Shown: positions 45,022-54,469 of the stretch, one piece after another
How the letters are laid out: every line of letters begins with the position of its first letter
How positions within the stretch are numbered: the stretch's first letter is position 1
Made by a program: the position numbers and the translations under genes
Origin: Pelagimonas phthalicica
Lineage (GTDB): Bacteria > Pseudomonadota > Alphaproteobacteria > Rhodobacterales > Rhodobacteraceae
Length of the DNA: 64,000 nucleotides
NCBI RefSeq assembly: GCF_004364805.1
Contig: NZ_SOAP01000003.1
Coordinates: 310,001-374,000 of the forward strand
Reading direction: 5' to 3'
The notes under the pieces: model-generated
The model's database searches: none
What the model saw: only the letters and a program-made list of their open reading frames with translations
Told to the model about the DNA's origin: nothing

Positions 45022-45528
45022 TTGCTTACTGACACCGTCATCGAAGACTCGCGCTGGCAGGCGTTTAATCTCGAACCCTTGGCCGATCAGGCTGCCACCG
45101 TCACCTTGCGGCATCTCGACCTTGACCCCGAGGCACATGAAATCGTGCTCATGGGCTGTGACGATGCCCGCATCACCACACTTAATGGCGATTTTCGCGA
45201 CAAACCGCGCGCCACCAATGTGCTGTCCTGGCCGTTCGAAGACCTCTCGGCGGAAACCCCCGGCGGGAAACCGCTGGAACCCGAGGCCGAAGAGCTGGGG
45301 GATATCGCCATTGCCTATGAAACCTGCCAACGTGAAGCGGCGGAACAGGGCAAACCCATGGCCGACCATGTCACTCACCTGATTGTTCACGGGGTGTTAC
45401 ATCTTTTGGGGTATGATCATATCCGTGACGAAGATGCCACGCTTATGGAACAGTTAGAGGTGGAAATACTTGGCAAGCTCGGTCTGCCCGACCCATATAG
45501 AGAGGATACCGGGCCGAACGGCCTATGA
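45022..45528 (+). CDS. ybeY: Endoribonuclease YbeY
   Basis: A 168-residue YbeY, a zinc endoribonuclease for rRNA maturation and ribosome quality control. The metal motif H-x3-H-x5-H is complete as HGVLHLLGYDH (His123, His127, His133). There is no ATG or GTG in frame before the conserved N-terminus (LTDTVIEDSRW), so the start is probably a TTG at 45022. No clear ribosome binding site precedes it. Instead a GC-rich hairpin ends nine bases upstream. Weak initiation or control by this structure is likely. Confidence 0.92.
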   Translation: MLTDTVIEDSRWQAFNLEPLADQAATVTLRHLDLDPEAHEIVLMGCDDARITTLNGDFRDKPRATNVLSWPFEDLSAETPGGKPLEPEAEELGDIAIAYETCQREAAEQGKPMADHVTHLIVHGVLHLLGYDHIRDEDATLMEQLEVEILGKLGLPDPYREDTGPNGL

Positions 45529-45541
45529 CTGGTACGGATTG

Positions 45542-46516
45542 ATGGGCGATATTGACGGATCGTCTAACGCAGCGCAAAGCGCGCGTCAGATGACACAAAT
45601 GAACGGCTCCCCGAAAAAGGGTGGGCAGGAAAACGGGATCAAGGCGCAAGCGGGGCTTTGGACCCGGCTCTTTGGTTGGCTTTCACCACAAGCACAGGAC
45701 GCGCCACAATCGCAGCCGGTGGAAACACCGCGCAGCATCGCGCCGCAACAGGGCCTTGGCCTTGGCAACCTTTCGCGGATGCGGGTTGAGGATGTGGCGA
45801 TTCCCAAGGCGGAAATCGTCGCTGTGCAAAACACCATCGACAAGGATGAACTGGTCAGCGTGTTCCGCGAATCCGGGCTGACGCGTCTGCCGGTCTATGA
45901 CGGTACTCTCGACACGCCTGTCGGCATGGCCCATCTCAAGGATTTTGCACTCAGCCAGGGCTTCAACGGCGCGGGTGGTGATTTTGATCTGCAAAAGATG
46001 CTGCGCCCCTTGCTCTTTGTGCCCCCCTCCATGCCCATCGGTGTGCTGCTCTCCAAGATGCAGACCGAAAGGCGGCATATGGCGCTGGTGATCGACGAAT
46101 ATGGTGGCGTTGACGGTCTGGTAACCATTGAGGATCTGATCGAACAGGTTATCGGTGAGATCGAGGATGAACACGACACCGATGAGGGGCAGTTCTGGGC
46201 CAAGGAAAGCCAGGGCAGCTATCTCGCCCTGTCGAAAACCCCGCTTGAGGATTTTGAGGCCGAGCTGGGCATGACCCTGACCGAGGATGAAGAGATCGAC
46301 GCCGAAGAGATCGATACCTTGGGTGGTCTGGTCTTTATGCTGGCGGGTCGCGTGCCGACACGGGGCGAGATTGTGCCACATCCTGCCGGTGTCGATTTTG
46401 AGGTCGTGGATGCCGATCCCCGCCGCATCAAACGGCTGCGCGTGCGCCTGCCCGGTGCGCCCAAGGCCAAGGTAGCCGCCCTCGCACCCCGCTCAGGCAG
46501 TGCTCATGTTGGCTGA
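45542..46516 (+). CDS. CorC/HlyC-family CBS-domain protein
   Basis: A 324-residue protein with a CBS pair (about 80-205: IPKAEIVAVQNTIDKDELV, LPVYDGTLDTPVGMAHLKDF, HMALVIDEYGGVDGLVTIEDL) and a C-terminal CorC_HlyC domain (about 220-305). It lacks transmembrane helices, like CorC of the ybeY-corC-lnt cluster. It is linked to Mg/Co efflux in enterobacteria, but the transport role here is inference. The start at 45542 is 14 bases after ybeY. Its end overlaps the lnt start. Confidence 0.9.
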   Translation: MGDIDGSSNAAQSARQMTQMNGSPKKGGQENGIKAQAGLWTRLFGWLSPQAQDAPQSQPVETPRSIAPQQGLGLGNLSRMRVEDVAIPKAEIVAVQNTIDKDELVSVFRESGLTRLPVYDGTLDTPVGMAHLKDFALSQGFNGAGGDFDLQKMLRPLLFVPPSMPIGVLLSKMQTERRHMALVIDEYGGVDGLVTIEDLIEQVIGEIEDEHDTDEGQFWAKESQGSYLALSKTPLEDFEAELGMTLTEDEEIDAEEIDTLGGLVFMLAGRVPTRGEIVPHPAGVDFEVVDADPRRIKRLRVRLPGAPKAKVAALAPRSGSAHVG

Positions 46517-48029
46517 TCAGGCGGTTGCACCGCCCCTGATCCGCTGGGTGCGCCTGCCATTGGCGATTGTCTGCGGCGCGATCATGGCGCTGGGGCTGGC
46601 CCCTTACGATCTTTGGTATCTCGGACTATCGGGGCTGATTGCCGCCTTCTGGCTTTTTGCCTCAGCCCCCAAGGGGCTTTATGCCGTTGGCACAGGCTGG
46701 GGCGTGGGGCTGGGCTATTTTGGCGTCTCGCTTGGCTGGATAGTTGAACCCTTCATGGTTGACGCCGCCGTCACCGGTTGGATGGCCCCCTTTGCCCTAT
46801 TTGGCATGGCCGGAGGGCTGGCGCTGTTCTGGGGGCTGGCCTTTTGGGGCGCGGCCCATCAAAGCCGCTATCCTTTGGCGGCGCTGGTCTTCCTCTGGGC
46901 CGCTGCCGAATTTGCCCGCGCCTATGTGTTCACCGGCTTTCCCTGGGCGCTGGTCGGCTACATCTGGACCTCGGTCAGCCCAATCCAGCTTGCTTCGGTC
47001 ATGGGGCCGCATGGTATGACCCTTGTGACCTTGATCTTTGCCGCTTGTGCGACGGCGGGTCTGTTGACCAAGCGGCCCAACACGCGCCCAAGCATTGCGG
47101 CCATCACACTGCTTGCAGCGCTCTTCCTTGGTGGAACATGGTTAACGCCACCGCTGCAAGACCTGTCCGACCGTCCCACCGTGCGCCTGATCCAACCCAA
47201 CGCGCCGCAACATGAAAAATGGGATCCGCGGTTTGTCAAAATGTTCTTTGACCGCCAGCTGTCTTTGACCGAAGCCGCGCCCGAGCCAAATCAACGCAAA
47301 CCCGATCTGATTGTCTGGCCGGAAACCGCTGTTCCGGTGATGCTGGAACGCTCCGAAGACGCGCGCCGCATTATGACCCTTTCAGCCCAGGGGGCGCACC
47401 TGGTGGCGGGCATTCAGCGGGGCAGCGCTGGAACCTATTTCAACTCGTTAATCTTGCTCGACAGCACGGGTGCGCTGGCGCAGATCTATGACAAACATCA
47501 CCTCGTTCCCTTTGGCGAATACATGCCCGCCGCTGCGATCTTTCAGCGCTGGAACATCGCCGGATTGGCCGCCCGCGCCGATGGGGGCTACACCCCCGGA
47601 CCGGGGCCTGAGCTTTTGGACCTCGGCGCGCTTGGTCGCGCCTTGCCGCTGATCTGTTACGAGGCGGTGTTTCCACAGGATGTCTATCGCAGCCCGTCGC
47701 GCCCGGACTTTCTGTTGCAGATCACCAATGATGCCTGGTTTGGCAAATGGTCCGGCCCCTATCAGCACCTGGCCCAGGCGCGTGTGCGGGCCATCGAACA
47801 GGGGCTGCCCATGCTGCGATCTGCCAATACGGGTGTCTCTGCCGTCATCGACGGGGCAGGGCGCATTTTGGCTGATCTGGACCTTGGCGTCGCAGGCAAA
47901 GTCGACTCCCCCCTGCCGCCGCCCCTTCGCGTGACACTTTATTCGCGTTTTGGCGATTTCCCGATCTTTCTGCTGCTGGTTCTGGGGTGTTTGTGCCTTT
48001 TCTGGACCGGGCGGCGCGTTTCCGATTGA
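46506..48029 (+). CDS. lnt: Apolipoprotein N-acyltransferase
   Basis: A 507-residue inner-membrane enzyme that adds the third acyl chain to lipoproteins. About six transmembrane helices come first, then a nitrilase-type domain with the triad Glu (WPETAVPV), Lys (YDKHHLVPFGEY) and Cys (LICYEAVFP). A final helix anchors the C-terminus. The ATG at 46506 lies inside the last codons of the corC-type gene, so translation is coupled. An in-frame GTG at 46500 is the alternative start. The window carries several lipoproteins that would be its substrates. Confidence 0.94.
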   Translation: MLADQAVAPPLIRWVRLPLAIVCGAIMALGLAPYDLWYLGLSGLIAAFWLFASAPKGLYAVGTGWGVGLGYFGVSLGWIVEPFMVDAAVTGWMAPFALFGMAGGLALFWGLAFWGAAHQSRYPLAALVFLWAAAEFARAYVFTGFPWALVGYIWTSVSPIQLASVMGPHGMTLVTLIFAACATAGLLTKRPNTRPSIAAITLLAALFLGGTWLTPPLQDLSDRPTVRLIQPNAPQHEKWDPRFVKMFFDRQLSLTEAAPEPNQRKPDLIVWPETAVPVMLERSEDARRIMTLSAQGAHLVAGIQRGSAGTYFNSLILLDSTGALAQIYDKHHLVPFGEYMPAAAIFQRWNIAGLAARADGGYTPGPGPELLDLGALGRALPLICYEAVFPQDVYRSPSRPDFLLQITNDAWFGKWSGPYQHLAQARVRAIEQGLPMLRSANTGVSAVIDGAGRILADLDLGVAGKVDSPLPPPLRVTLYSRFGDFPIFLLLVLGCLCLFWTGRRVSD

Positions 48030-48070
48030 CCTTCTGCTCATCCGGGCCTACGGGCAATAGGCATATACCC

Positions 48071-48118
48071 CGCCACAACGGCTTCCTGACGTGGCGGTGT
48101 CATTTTTGAATGGAGCAA
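48071..48118 (+). promoter_or_regulatory. SAM/SAH riboswitch of metK
   Basis: The hairpin CGCCAC...GTGGCG (48071-48096) has the loop ACGGCTTCCTGA. GCTTCC in it can pair with GGAGC at 48112-48116, which is the metK ribosome binding site, forming a pseudoknot. Loop bases and the GGAGCA tail match the known SAM/SAH riboswitch class found before metK in Rhodobacterales. Binding of SAM should hide the ribosome binding site and lower MetK synthesis. Confidence 0.9.
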
Positions 48119-48120
48119 AC

Positions 48121-49299
48121 ATGTCCCGACAGAATTACACTTTCACTTCGGAATCCGTGTCCGAAGGCCATCCTGATAAGGTCTGCGACCGTATTTCTGA
48201 TGCAGTCCTGGATGCATTTCTGGCCGAAGATCCGCTGGCCCGCGTTGCCTGCGAAACTTTCGCCACCACCAACCGCGTTGTTATTGGCGGTGAAGTCGGG
48301 CTGACCGATCAGGAAAAACTGCACGACTATATGGGCAAGATCGACGAGATCGCCCGCGCCTGTATCAAGGATATCGGCTACGAGCAGGACAAGTTTCACC
48401 ACGAAACCGTCGAAGTTACCAACCTGCTGCACGAACAATCCGCGCATATCGCGCAGGGTGTGACCGGCGAGCAGGGCGACGAAGGGGCCGGTGACCAGGG
48501 TATCATGTTTGGTTACGCGACCAATGAGACCCCGGCTTTGATGCCTGCGCCGATCCAGTATAGCCACGCGATTCTGCGTCGTCTGGCCGAAGTGCGCAAA
48601 GACGGCTCCGAGCCTGCACTGGGCCCGGATGCGAAATCGCAGCTTTCGGTGGTTTACGAAGGTGGCAAGCCAGTTGGCGTTTCCTCTGTCGTGTTGTCGA
48701 CCCAGCACTTGGACGCCTCGCTCAGCTCCGCTGACATTCAGGCCATCGTTGCGCCCTACATCACCGAAGTTCTGCCGGATGGTTGGCTGACCGATGCTAC
48801 CGAATGGCACGTGAACCCGACCGGTAAGTTCGTGATTGGTGGCCCCGATGGCGATGCCGGCCTGACGGGTCGCAAGATCATCGTTGACACTTATGGCGGC
48901 GCGGCTCCGCATGGTGGCGGCGCGTTCTCGGGCAAAGATCCGACCAAGGTTGACCGCTCGGCCGCCTATGTGGCGCGTTATCTGGCGAAAAACGTTGTCG
49001 CCGCTGGCATGGCGGATCGCTGCACCGTTCAGCTGTCCTATGCGATTGGCGTGGCCAAGCCGCTGTCGATCTATGTCGACACCCATGGCACCGGCCAGGT
49101 TGAAGCGCGTGACATCGAAGCGGCGATCCCGCAGGTCATCGATCTGACCCCACGCGGCATCCGCACCCACTTGGAGCTGAACAAGCCGATCTACCAGCGC
49201 ACCGCAGCCTATGGCCACTTTGGTCGCGACCCGGAAGCCGATGGCGGCTTTAGCTGGGAGCGCACAGATCTGGTCGACGCTTTGAAAAAGGCGGTTTGA
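48121..49299 (+). CDS. metK: S-adenosylmethionine synthetase
   Basis: A 392-residue MetK, which makes SAM from methionine and ATP. Signature motifs are [29 protein letters not shown] and [19 protein letters not shown]. The start at 48121 directly follows the SAM/SAH riboswitch. The open frame back to 48091 would include the riboswitch and is not used. Product feedback at translation is expected. Confidence 0.97.
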   Translation: MSRQNYTFTSESVSEGHPDKVCDRISDAVLDAFLAEDPLARVACETFATTNRVVIGGEVGLTDQEKLHDYMGKIDEIARACIKDIGYEQDKFHHETVEVTNLLHEQSAHIAQGVTGEQGDEGAGDQGIMFGYATNETPALMPAPIQYSHAILRRLAEVRKDGSEPALGPDAKSQLSVVYEGGKPVGVSSVVLSTQHLDASLSSADIQAIVAPYITEVLPDGWLTDATEWHVNPTGKFVIGGPDGDAGLTGRKIIVDTYGGAAPHGGGAFSGKDPTKVDRSAAYVARYLAKNVVAAGMADRCTVQLSYAIGVAKPLSIYVDTHGTGQVEARDIEAAIPQVIDLTPRGIRTHLELNKPIYQRTAAYGHFGRDPEADGGFSWERTDLVDALKKAV

Positions 49300-49315
49300 T
49301 ACCAAAGAGCGGAAC

Positions 49316-49471
49316 AAAACTTTTACAGCGTGTTCGGTTAGATCGGATTTGAGCATTCTTTCGGCAGGTCGAGGCAGCGTTTGCAATGCACAACGCGTTC
49401 GGCCTGCCGAAGGAATACAATTGAACTGAACACGCTGCAGAAAAGTTTTGCAAATTCCGTCGACGGAATTT
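49316..49471. repeat. Double-palindrome repeat, copy C (interrupted)
   Basis: On the minus strand the order is the 20-base palindrome AAATTCCGTCGACGGAATTT (49452-49471), GC, arm AAAACTTTT (49441-49449), a 112-base insert, and arm AAAAGTTTT (49316-49324). It thus has the plan of copies A and B with the loop of the second hairpin opened by an insert. It lies between metK and a convergent DUF1330 gene. Confidence 0.65.
49326..49437. mobile_element. Nested 112-base palindromic element (MITE-like)
   Basis: Perfect 10-base ends CAGCGTGTTC and GAACACGCTG, and internal arms ATTCTTTCGGCAGG and CCTGCCGAAGGAAT with one mismatch, make a long hairpin. It carries no gene. It sits in the loop of double-palindrome copy C, which looks like an insertion into an older repeat. 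Confidence 0.6.
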
Positions 49472-49512
49472 GGGGCGCAGGTCGCGAGGCCTGCGCCCCT
49501 TTTCTTTTGTCA

Positions 49513-49794
49513 CTAGCCAATCAAGGTAATCTCACTAGGGCCAGAGGCGCGGCGCAGTGCGTGTGTCTCGGCGAGGTCCGGGTCGTTGATCCAGCCCAAA
49601 GCGGCATCGCGATCCGGGAAGGACAGCAAAACCGCACGCCCGGGCGCAGGTTCGTCCCCTTCCAACTTGGTCGGCTCGGTGCTCATGGCCGCAGGCTTGG
49701 CCCCGTATTTGGCCAAGGCTGCCCCGGCTTTTTCCGCATAGGCGGTAAATGATGCGGTATCTGTGACGGTGATTTGAACATAGGCGTAGATCAT
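49513..49794 (-). CDS. DUF1330 small ferredoxin-fold protein
   Basis: A 93-residue DUF1330-type protein, a dimeric alpha/beta-barrel fold (MIYAYVQITVTDTASFTAYAEK, then RAVLLSFPDRDAALGWINDP). AAGGAG precedes the ATG at 49794. The longer frame lacks support. It is divergent from a LysR regulator with 104 bases between, so it is a likely target. The substrate, if any, is unknown. Confidence 0.85.
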   Translation of the reverse strand: MIYAYVQITVTDTASFTAYAEKAGAALAKYGAKPAAMSTEPTKLEGDEPAPGRAVLLSFPDRDAALGWINDPDLAETHALRRASGPSEITLIG

Positions 49795-49898
49795 GATGGG
49801 CTCCTTGGGGTGATCATTTTCTGATGGCCCAGAGGTAATCGCCACGGTCATGCGCGAAAACGAGTGCTTTTGCATCGCACTCATGCGAAAACGCATGC

Positions 49899-50780
49899 AT
49901 GGCGCAGGCAAAGACACATTGGGATGATCTGGAAACCGTGCTGGTTCTGGTGCAGCGCGGCTCTTTGGCCGCCGCCTCGGCTGAGCTGGGCATCAGCTAC
50001 ACCACCGTCGCCCGCCGGGTCGCGCGGATTGAGGCCGCGACCGGGCAGGCGCTGTTTGTGCGTTCTGGCGATGGGTATCTTCCGACCGAAGCGGGGCTGA
50101 CCATGGCCCATCACGCCGCTGATATGCAAAGCGCGCAGCACGCCATGATGCGCGCGCTGACCGGGCAGGATCAGGCCTTGACCGGCAAGCTCACCATCAC
50201 GGCACCACAATTGATGATCGCCCATGTGCTCTGCCCGGTCCTGCAGGCCTTTCGTCAGGCCCATCCCGAAGTTGAGCTGGAGGTCAAAGGCACCAATACC
50301 TTGCTGGATCTGGACCGGCGCGAGGCGGATCTGGCCTTTCGCATCAGCCGTGCGCCCGGTGACAACCTTACGGGATTGCGGCTGGCCGAACAGGAAACCG
50401 CCTCTTTCGCCACACAAGCCTGGGCGGATCGCTTTGCGGCCGACCCGAAGGCACCGCTGGATTGGGTGGCCTATGTCACCCATAAGACTCTGCCGGATCA
50501 GGTGATGCAAACCGCACCGGGCTCGCGCATTCAATATCATTTCGACGATATGGTGGTCATGGCCGGGGCGGCGCAGGCTGGTTTGGGGATCGCGCGTATG
50601 CCGATTTTTCTGGGCCGTGCTTTGCCCGGTCTGGTGCAGGTGCCGATCCTGTCCCCGCAACCCTATGCAGATATCTGGCTGGTCGCTCATCCCGATGTCT
50701 GGCCTTCGGCTCGGGTGCGGGCTTTTCGCGACATTCTGGTGCCCTATATCAAGGCGCATCGGTCTGATTTTGTGGGATAG
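49899..50780 (+). CDS. LysR-family transcriptional regulator
   Basis: A 293-residue LysR protein: N-terminal winged helix (WDDLETVLVLVQRGSLAAASAELGISYTTVARRVARIEA) and a C-terminal periplasmic-binding-like sensor domain (GKLTITAPQLMIAHVLCPVLQAF, later MAGAAQAGLGIARMP). It is divergent from the DUF1330 gene and directly upstream of a small protein gene that starts four bases after its stop. The inducer is not known. Confidence 0.9.
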   Translation: MAQAKTHWDDLETVLVLVQRGSLAAASAELGISYTTVARRVARIEAATGQALFVRSGDGYLPTEAGLTMAHHAADMQSAQHAMMRALTGQDQALTGKLTITAPQLMIAHVLCPVLQAFRQAHPEVELEVKGTNTLLDLDRREADLAFRISRAPGDNLTGLRLAEQETASFATQAWADRFAADPKAPLDWVAYVTHKTLPDQVMQTAPGSRIQYHFDDMVVMAGAAQAGLGIARMPIFLGRALPGLVQVPILSPQPYADIWLVAHPDVWPSARVRAFRDILVPYIKAHRSDFVG

Positions 50781-50784
50781 TCAC

Positions 50785-51075
50785 ATGGTTTTTCGCGTCA
50801 CTGTTCATCTTTGGCAAACCCCCGGCGCGGCGCGCGCCTTTCGTCAGTTTGAAGATCAGGCGATGGAGATCATGCGCGGATATGGGGCGGAAATCACCGT
50901 CGAAGTCCCGGAAGGGGCAGAAGTGCCGGATGAAATCCATCATCTGACCTTTCCTAGCCCGGCAGAGTTCACAGCCTATCGACTAGATCATCGCCTGCAG
51001 GATTTGGCTCCTTTGCGTGAACAGGGGGTGCAAAAGACAGCGCTATTCTGGCCGGATGGCCCGCCAGAGGCCTGA
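50785..51075 (+). CDS. Small DUF1330-like protein, hypothetical
   Basis: A 96-residue soluble protein (MVFRVTVHLWQTPGAARAFR, EIHHLTFPSPAEFTAYRLD). Its length and alternation of strands and helices suggest a ferredoxin-like fold related to DUF1330, which would echo the other LysR-flanking gene, but this is a weak visual call. It starts four bases after the LysR stop and must be co-transcribed with it. Confidence 0.6.
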   Translation: MVFRVTVHLWQTPGAARAFRQFEDQAMEIMRGYGAEITVEVPEGAEVPDEIHHLTFPSPAEFTAYRLDHRLQDLAPLREQGVQKTALFWPDGPPEA

Positions 51076-51137
51076 CAGGCACGCTGGCAGGGTTTTCAAT
51101 CATTGTCTTGCCCGTGCGCTCTGGTAAAAGCGCGCCC

Positions 51138-51851
51138 ATGACCACGTCGAACAAACACCCGCAAGCCCCCTGGCGCAATTTCTATGGCCGTGTGAAGGGC
51201 AAGACCCTGAAACAGTCGCAAGAGGCCTATCTCGAAGAGGACCTCGCCGCCCTGTCGCCGGGTGCGATTGAATGGGAGGACAACCCCGATCGTAGCCCGC
51301 TGGATCTGCAGGCGATGTTTGGCGGCAAACCGGTTTGGCTGGAGATCGGCTTTGGCGGGGGTGAACACATGGTGCATCAGGCGGTCAACAACCCCGATGT
51401 CGGCATTATTGGCTGTGAGCCCTATATCAACGGCGTGGCGATGCTGCTGGGCAAGATCCGCAAGGCCGAGGCGGGCAATATCAAGGTGCATCCCGGTGAC
51501 GTGCGCAACCTTTTTGACGTGCTGCCCGAGGCCTCGATCGACAAGGCCTTTCTGCTCTATCCCGACCCTTGGCCGAAAAAACGCCATCACCGCCGCCGTG
51601 CGGTGACACCGGAATACCTGCAACCACTGTCACGCGCGCTGAAACCCGGCGCGGAGTTCCGTGTCGCGACGGATATCCCTGATTACGTGCGTCAAACCAT
51701 GATCGAAGTGCCCAAGGCCGGGTTTGAGTGGCTGGCCGAAGGGCCGTCGGATTGGCGTGAGCCCTGGCAGGATTGGATTTCCACCCGTTACGAACAAAAG
51801 GCCCTGCGCGAAGGGCGGGTGCCCCATTACATGACGTTCCGCAAACGGTAG
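51138..51851 (+). CDS. trmB: tRNA (guanine-N7)-methyltransferase TrmB
   Basis: A 237-residue SAM-dependent methyltransferase that forms m7G46 in tRNA. Motifs are GFGGGEHMVHQA for SAM binding, LLYPDPWPKKRHHRRR as the TrmB signature, and TDIPDYVRQTM. The start at 51138 gives MTTSNKHPQAPWRNFYGR. Ten codons further upstream are open but unsupported. Confidence 0.94.
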   Translation: MTTSNKHPQAPWRNFYGRVKGKTLKQSQEAYLEEDLAALSPGAIEWEDNPDRSPLDLQAMFGGKPVWLEIGFGGGEHMVHQAVNNPDVGIIGCEPYINGVAMLLGKIRKAEAGNIKVHPGDVRNLFDVLPEASIDKAFLLYPDPWPKKRHHRRRAVTPEYLQPLSRALKPGAEFRVATDIPDYVRQTMIEVPKAGFEWLAEGPSDWREPWQDWISTRYEQKALREGRVPHYMTFRKR

Positions 51852-51912
51852 CCGGGCAGGGGGCGCTGCCCCGTCCTGAGCAGGCTCAGGACTCCCCGGG
51901 ATATTTTTGACC
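51852..51912. repeat. GC-rich hairpin repeat, family 2
   Basis: GGGGC-GCT-GCCCC, then GTCCTGAG-CAGG-CTCAGGAC, then TCCCCGGGATATTTTT. It starts right after the trmB stop and ends in a T-run, so it may also terminate trmB. A reversed relative lies before ybeY. Confidence 0.55.
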
Positions 51913-51993
51913 CAGAGAAACCAAGGGCGCATGGACAGTAACGGGGCCATGTCTTATCAAACCCGCGACCGCTAACAGGAAAGATAACTGCCC

Positions 51994-53349
51994 ATGTCCA
52001 GCCACGGTGATCCGATCCCGATGACCTCCAGCGCCTCTGGCCCGTTGCGCGGCGAGGCGCATGTGCCCGGAGACAAGTCGATCTCGCATCGCTCGTTGAT
52101 CCTAGGGGCCATGACTGTGGGCGAAACCAAGGTGACCGGGTTGCTGGAAGGGCAGGATGTGTTGGACACCGCCAAAGCCATGCGCGCCTTTGGGGCCGAG
52201 ATCGAAAAGACCGGTGACACCTGGCACATCCATGGCGTCGGCGTTGGGGGCTTTGCTGAGCCTGATAACGTCATTGATTGCGGCAATTCAGGCACCGGGG
52301 TGCGCTTGATCATGGGGGCGATGGCGACCTCTCCGATCACGGCGACCTTTACCGGCGATGCCTCTTTGAATGGTCGCCCCATGGCGCGGGTCACCGACCC
52401 ACTGGCGCTGTTTGGCACCAAATCCTACGGCCGCAAGGGCGGGCGTTTGCCCATGACTCTGGTTGGCGCGGCGGACCCGCTGCCGGTACGATATGAGGTG
52501 CCAGTGCCCTCGGCCCAGGTGAAATCGGCGGTGCTTTTGGCGGGTTTGAACGCGCCGGGCGACACCGTGGTGATCGAGAAAGAAGCCACGCGTGACCATT
52601 CCGAACGTATGCTGGCTGGCTTTGGCGCGACAATCCGCACCGAGGAAACCGATGAGGGGCGGGTGATCACCCTGCAGGGCCGCCCCGAATTCAAGCCGCA
52701 AACCATTATCGTTCCGCGTGATCCGTCATCCGCGGCCTTTCCGGTTTGCGCGGCGATCATCACCGAAGGCTCGGATGTGCTGGTGCCCAATATCGGACTG
52801 AACCCGACCCGCGCTGGGCTGTTCTTTACCCTGCAGGATATGGGTGCCGATCTGACCTTTGAGAATATGCGCGAAGAGGGGGGCGAGCCTGTCGCCGATC
52901 TGCGCGCCCGGTTCAGCCCCGACCTTAAGGGCATCGAAGTGCCCGCCGAACGTGCCGCCAGCATGATCGACGAATATCCGGTCCTGTCCGTGGTGGCCGC
53001 CTTTGCCGAGGGCAAGACCCATATGCCCGGTGTGAAAGAGCTGCGGGTCAAGGAATCAGATCGCATCGACGCCATGGCCATTGGCCTGCGCGCTGCGGGC
53101 GTTCGTGTGGATGAGGGCGAGGATTGGTGGACCGTGCATGGGTTGGGCCATGGCAACGTGCCCGGTGGCGCGACTGCCGCCAGCCAGCTCGATCACCGCA
53201 TTGCCATGTCCTTTATGGTGATGGGCTTTGCCACGCAAAAACCGATGTCGGTGGATGATGGCGGGCCAATCGCCACCTCTTTCCCGATCTTTGAAAGCCT
53301 GATGGGCGGTCTTGGGGCCAAGATCGAGCGCAAGGGTGCCGAGGCATGA
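51994..53349 (+). CDS. aroA: 3-phosphoshikimate 1-carboxyvinyltransferase (EPSP synthase)
   Basis: A 451-residue EPSP synthase, the sixth shikimate-pathway enzyme. Motifs include [43 protein letters not shown], and [14 protein letters not shown]. Sequence details around SSAAFP and the length fit the class II-like alphaproteobacterial type, which can differ in glyphosate sensitivity; this is inference. Its stop overlaps the next gene by four bases. Confidence 0.95.
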   Translation: MSSHGDPIPMTSSASGPLRGEAHVPGDKSISHRSLILGAMTVGETKVTGLLEGQDVLDTAKAMRAFGAEIEKTGDTWHIHGVGVGGFAEPDNVIDCGNSGTGVRLIMGAMATSPITATFTGDASLNGRPMARVTDPLALFGTKSYGRKGGRLPMTLVGAADPLPVRYEVPVPSAQVKSAVLLAGLNAPGDTVVIEKEATRDHSERMLAGFGATIRTEETDEGRVITLQGRPEFKPQTIIVPRDPSSAAFPVCAAIITEGSDVLVPNIGLNPTRAGLFFTLQDMGADLTFENMREEGGEPVADLRARFSPDLKGIEVPAERAASMIDEYPVLSVVAAFAEGKTHMPGVKELRVKESDRIDAMAIGLRAAGVRVDEGEDWWTVHGLGHGNVPGGATAASQLDHRIAMSFMVMGFATQKPMSVDDGGPIATSFPIFESLMGGLGAKIERKGAEA

Positions 53350-53864
53350 TGCGCGCCACCCCGATCCTGGCGGCCTTGTCGGTCAGTTTGTTCGGGGTGA
53401 TGCTGTGGCTTGTGCATTCCGTGCTCAAACCCGCGGCTCAGGGATTGGCCCCTTTTGACGAGAGGGGGCTTGGCTATAGCCTTGATGATGCCCAGACTTA
53501 TCTGAGCACTTTGGACAGCACCGGCAAAGCGCTCTATCTGGTGGAACTGCGCCTGTTGGACAGCGCCTTTCCGGTCGTGTTGGCCCTTTTGTTGGGCCAT
53601 CTAATCATGAACCAGGCCGCGAATATGCATCCCTGGTCGCGCCTGGTGTTGGTCATTCCGGCGGCCGGTTACGCCATGATGGATCTGTGTGAAAACGCCC
53701 TTGTGGCTGGGCTGCTCCGCGCCGGGGCGGATGGCATCACCCCAGAAATGGTTGCGCGCGCCTCGCAATTCACGGTTAGCAAATGGGTGTTGCTGCTGAT
53801 CTCACTGGGGCTTTTGCTGGTCTTGTCGATGTTGCGCATGCGTCAAGAAAAAGGACGAGACTGA
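53346..53864 (+). CDS. Four-helix membrane protein between aroA and cmk
   Basis: A 172-residue protein with about four hydrophobic helices (near 6-26, 70-90, 96-118, 144-165), not recognised. It overlaps aroA by four bases and cmk by one base, so it is translated as part of the aroA-cmk operon. It has no catalytic motif that I can see. Positional conservation could be checked in relatives. Confidence 0.7.
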   Translation: MMRATPILAALSVSLFGVMLWLVHSVLKPAAQGLAPFDERGLGYSLDDAQTYLSTLDSTGKALYLVELRLLDSAFPVVLALLLGHLIMNQAANMHPWSRLVLVIPAAGYAMMDLCENALVAGLLRAGADGITPEMVARASQFTVSKWVLLLISLGLLLVLSMLRMRQEKGRD

Positions 53865-54469
53865 TGGCATTCACCATCGCGATTGATGGGCCTGCGGCGG
53901 CGGGCAAGGGCACGATTTCCAAGGCCGTGGCGGCACATTTCGGCTTTGCCCATCTGGATACCGGCCTGCTTTATCGCGCAGTTGGGGCCAAGACTTTGAG
54001 CGGCACCTCAGCCATCGCTGCGGCCCAAGGCTTGCAGCCGGAAGATTTGGAAAATGACAGCCTGCGCACGCCCGAGGTGGCGCAAGCCGCGTCAAAAGTG
54101 GCCGCATTTCCTGAGGTGCGCGCCGCCTTGGTCGATTTCCAACGCGCCTTTGCCCGTCGGGCTGGCGGTGCGGTTCTGGATGGGCGTGACATTGGCACGG
54201 TGATCTGTCCGCAGGCCGAGGCCAAGCTTTTTGTCACCGCCTCAGCCGAGGTGCGCGCCAAGCGGCGCTTTGACGAGCTGGCAGCCAAGGGGCTGGCGGA
54301 TGATTACGAGGCGGTGTTGCGCGATGTGCGCGAGCGCGATGATCGTGACATGAACCGCTCAGATGCGCCGCTGAAACCGGCGGCAGATGCGGTGCTGCTT
54401 GATACCTCTGACCTGAGCATCGACGAAGCCGTGCGCCAGGCGATCAGCCTGATTTCGGAAAGAACCTAG
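53864..54469 (+). CDS. cmk: Cytidylate kinase
   Basis: A 201-residue (d)CMP kinase. The P-loop is [17 protein letters not shown], followed by [13 protein letters not shown] for CMP binding, [12 protein letters not shown] and RRFDEL. ATG overlaps the previous TGA. Its stop codon TAG lies in the CTAG that borders the miniature element. In many alphaproteobacteria rpsA follows directly, but here it is 6.6 kb away. Confidence 0.94.
   Translation: MAFTIAIDGPAAAGKGTISKAVAAHFGFAHLDTGLLYRAVGAKTLSGTSAIAAAQGLQPEDLENDSLRTPEVAQAASKVAAFPEVRAALVDFQRAFARRAGGAVLDGRDIGTVICPQAEAKLFVTASAEVRAKRRFDELAAKGLADDYEAVLRDVRERDDRDMNRSDAPLKPAADAVLLDTSDLSIDEAVRQAISLISERT

Noticed and set aside
48100-49386. 428-codon minus-strand frame opposite metK
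   Set aside because: metK and its riboswitch explain the region. The antisense product has no recognisable domain or ribosome binding site.
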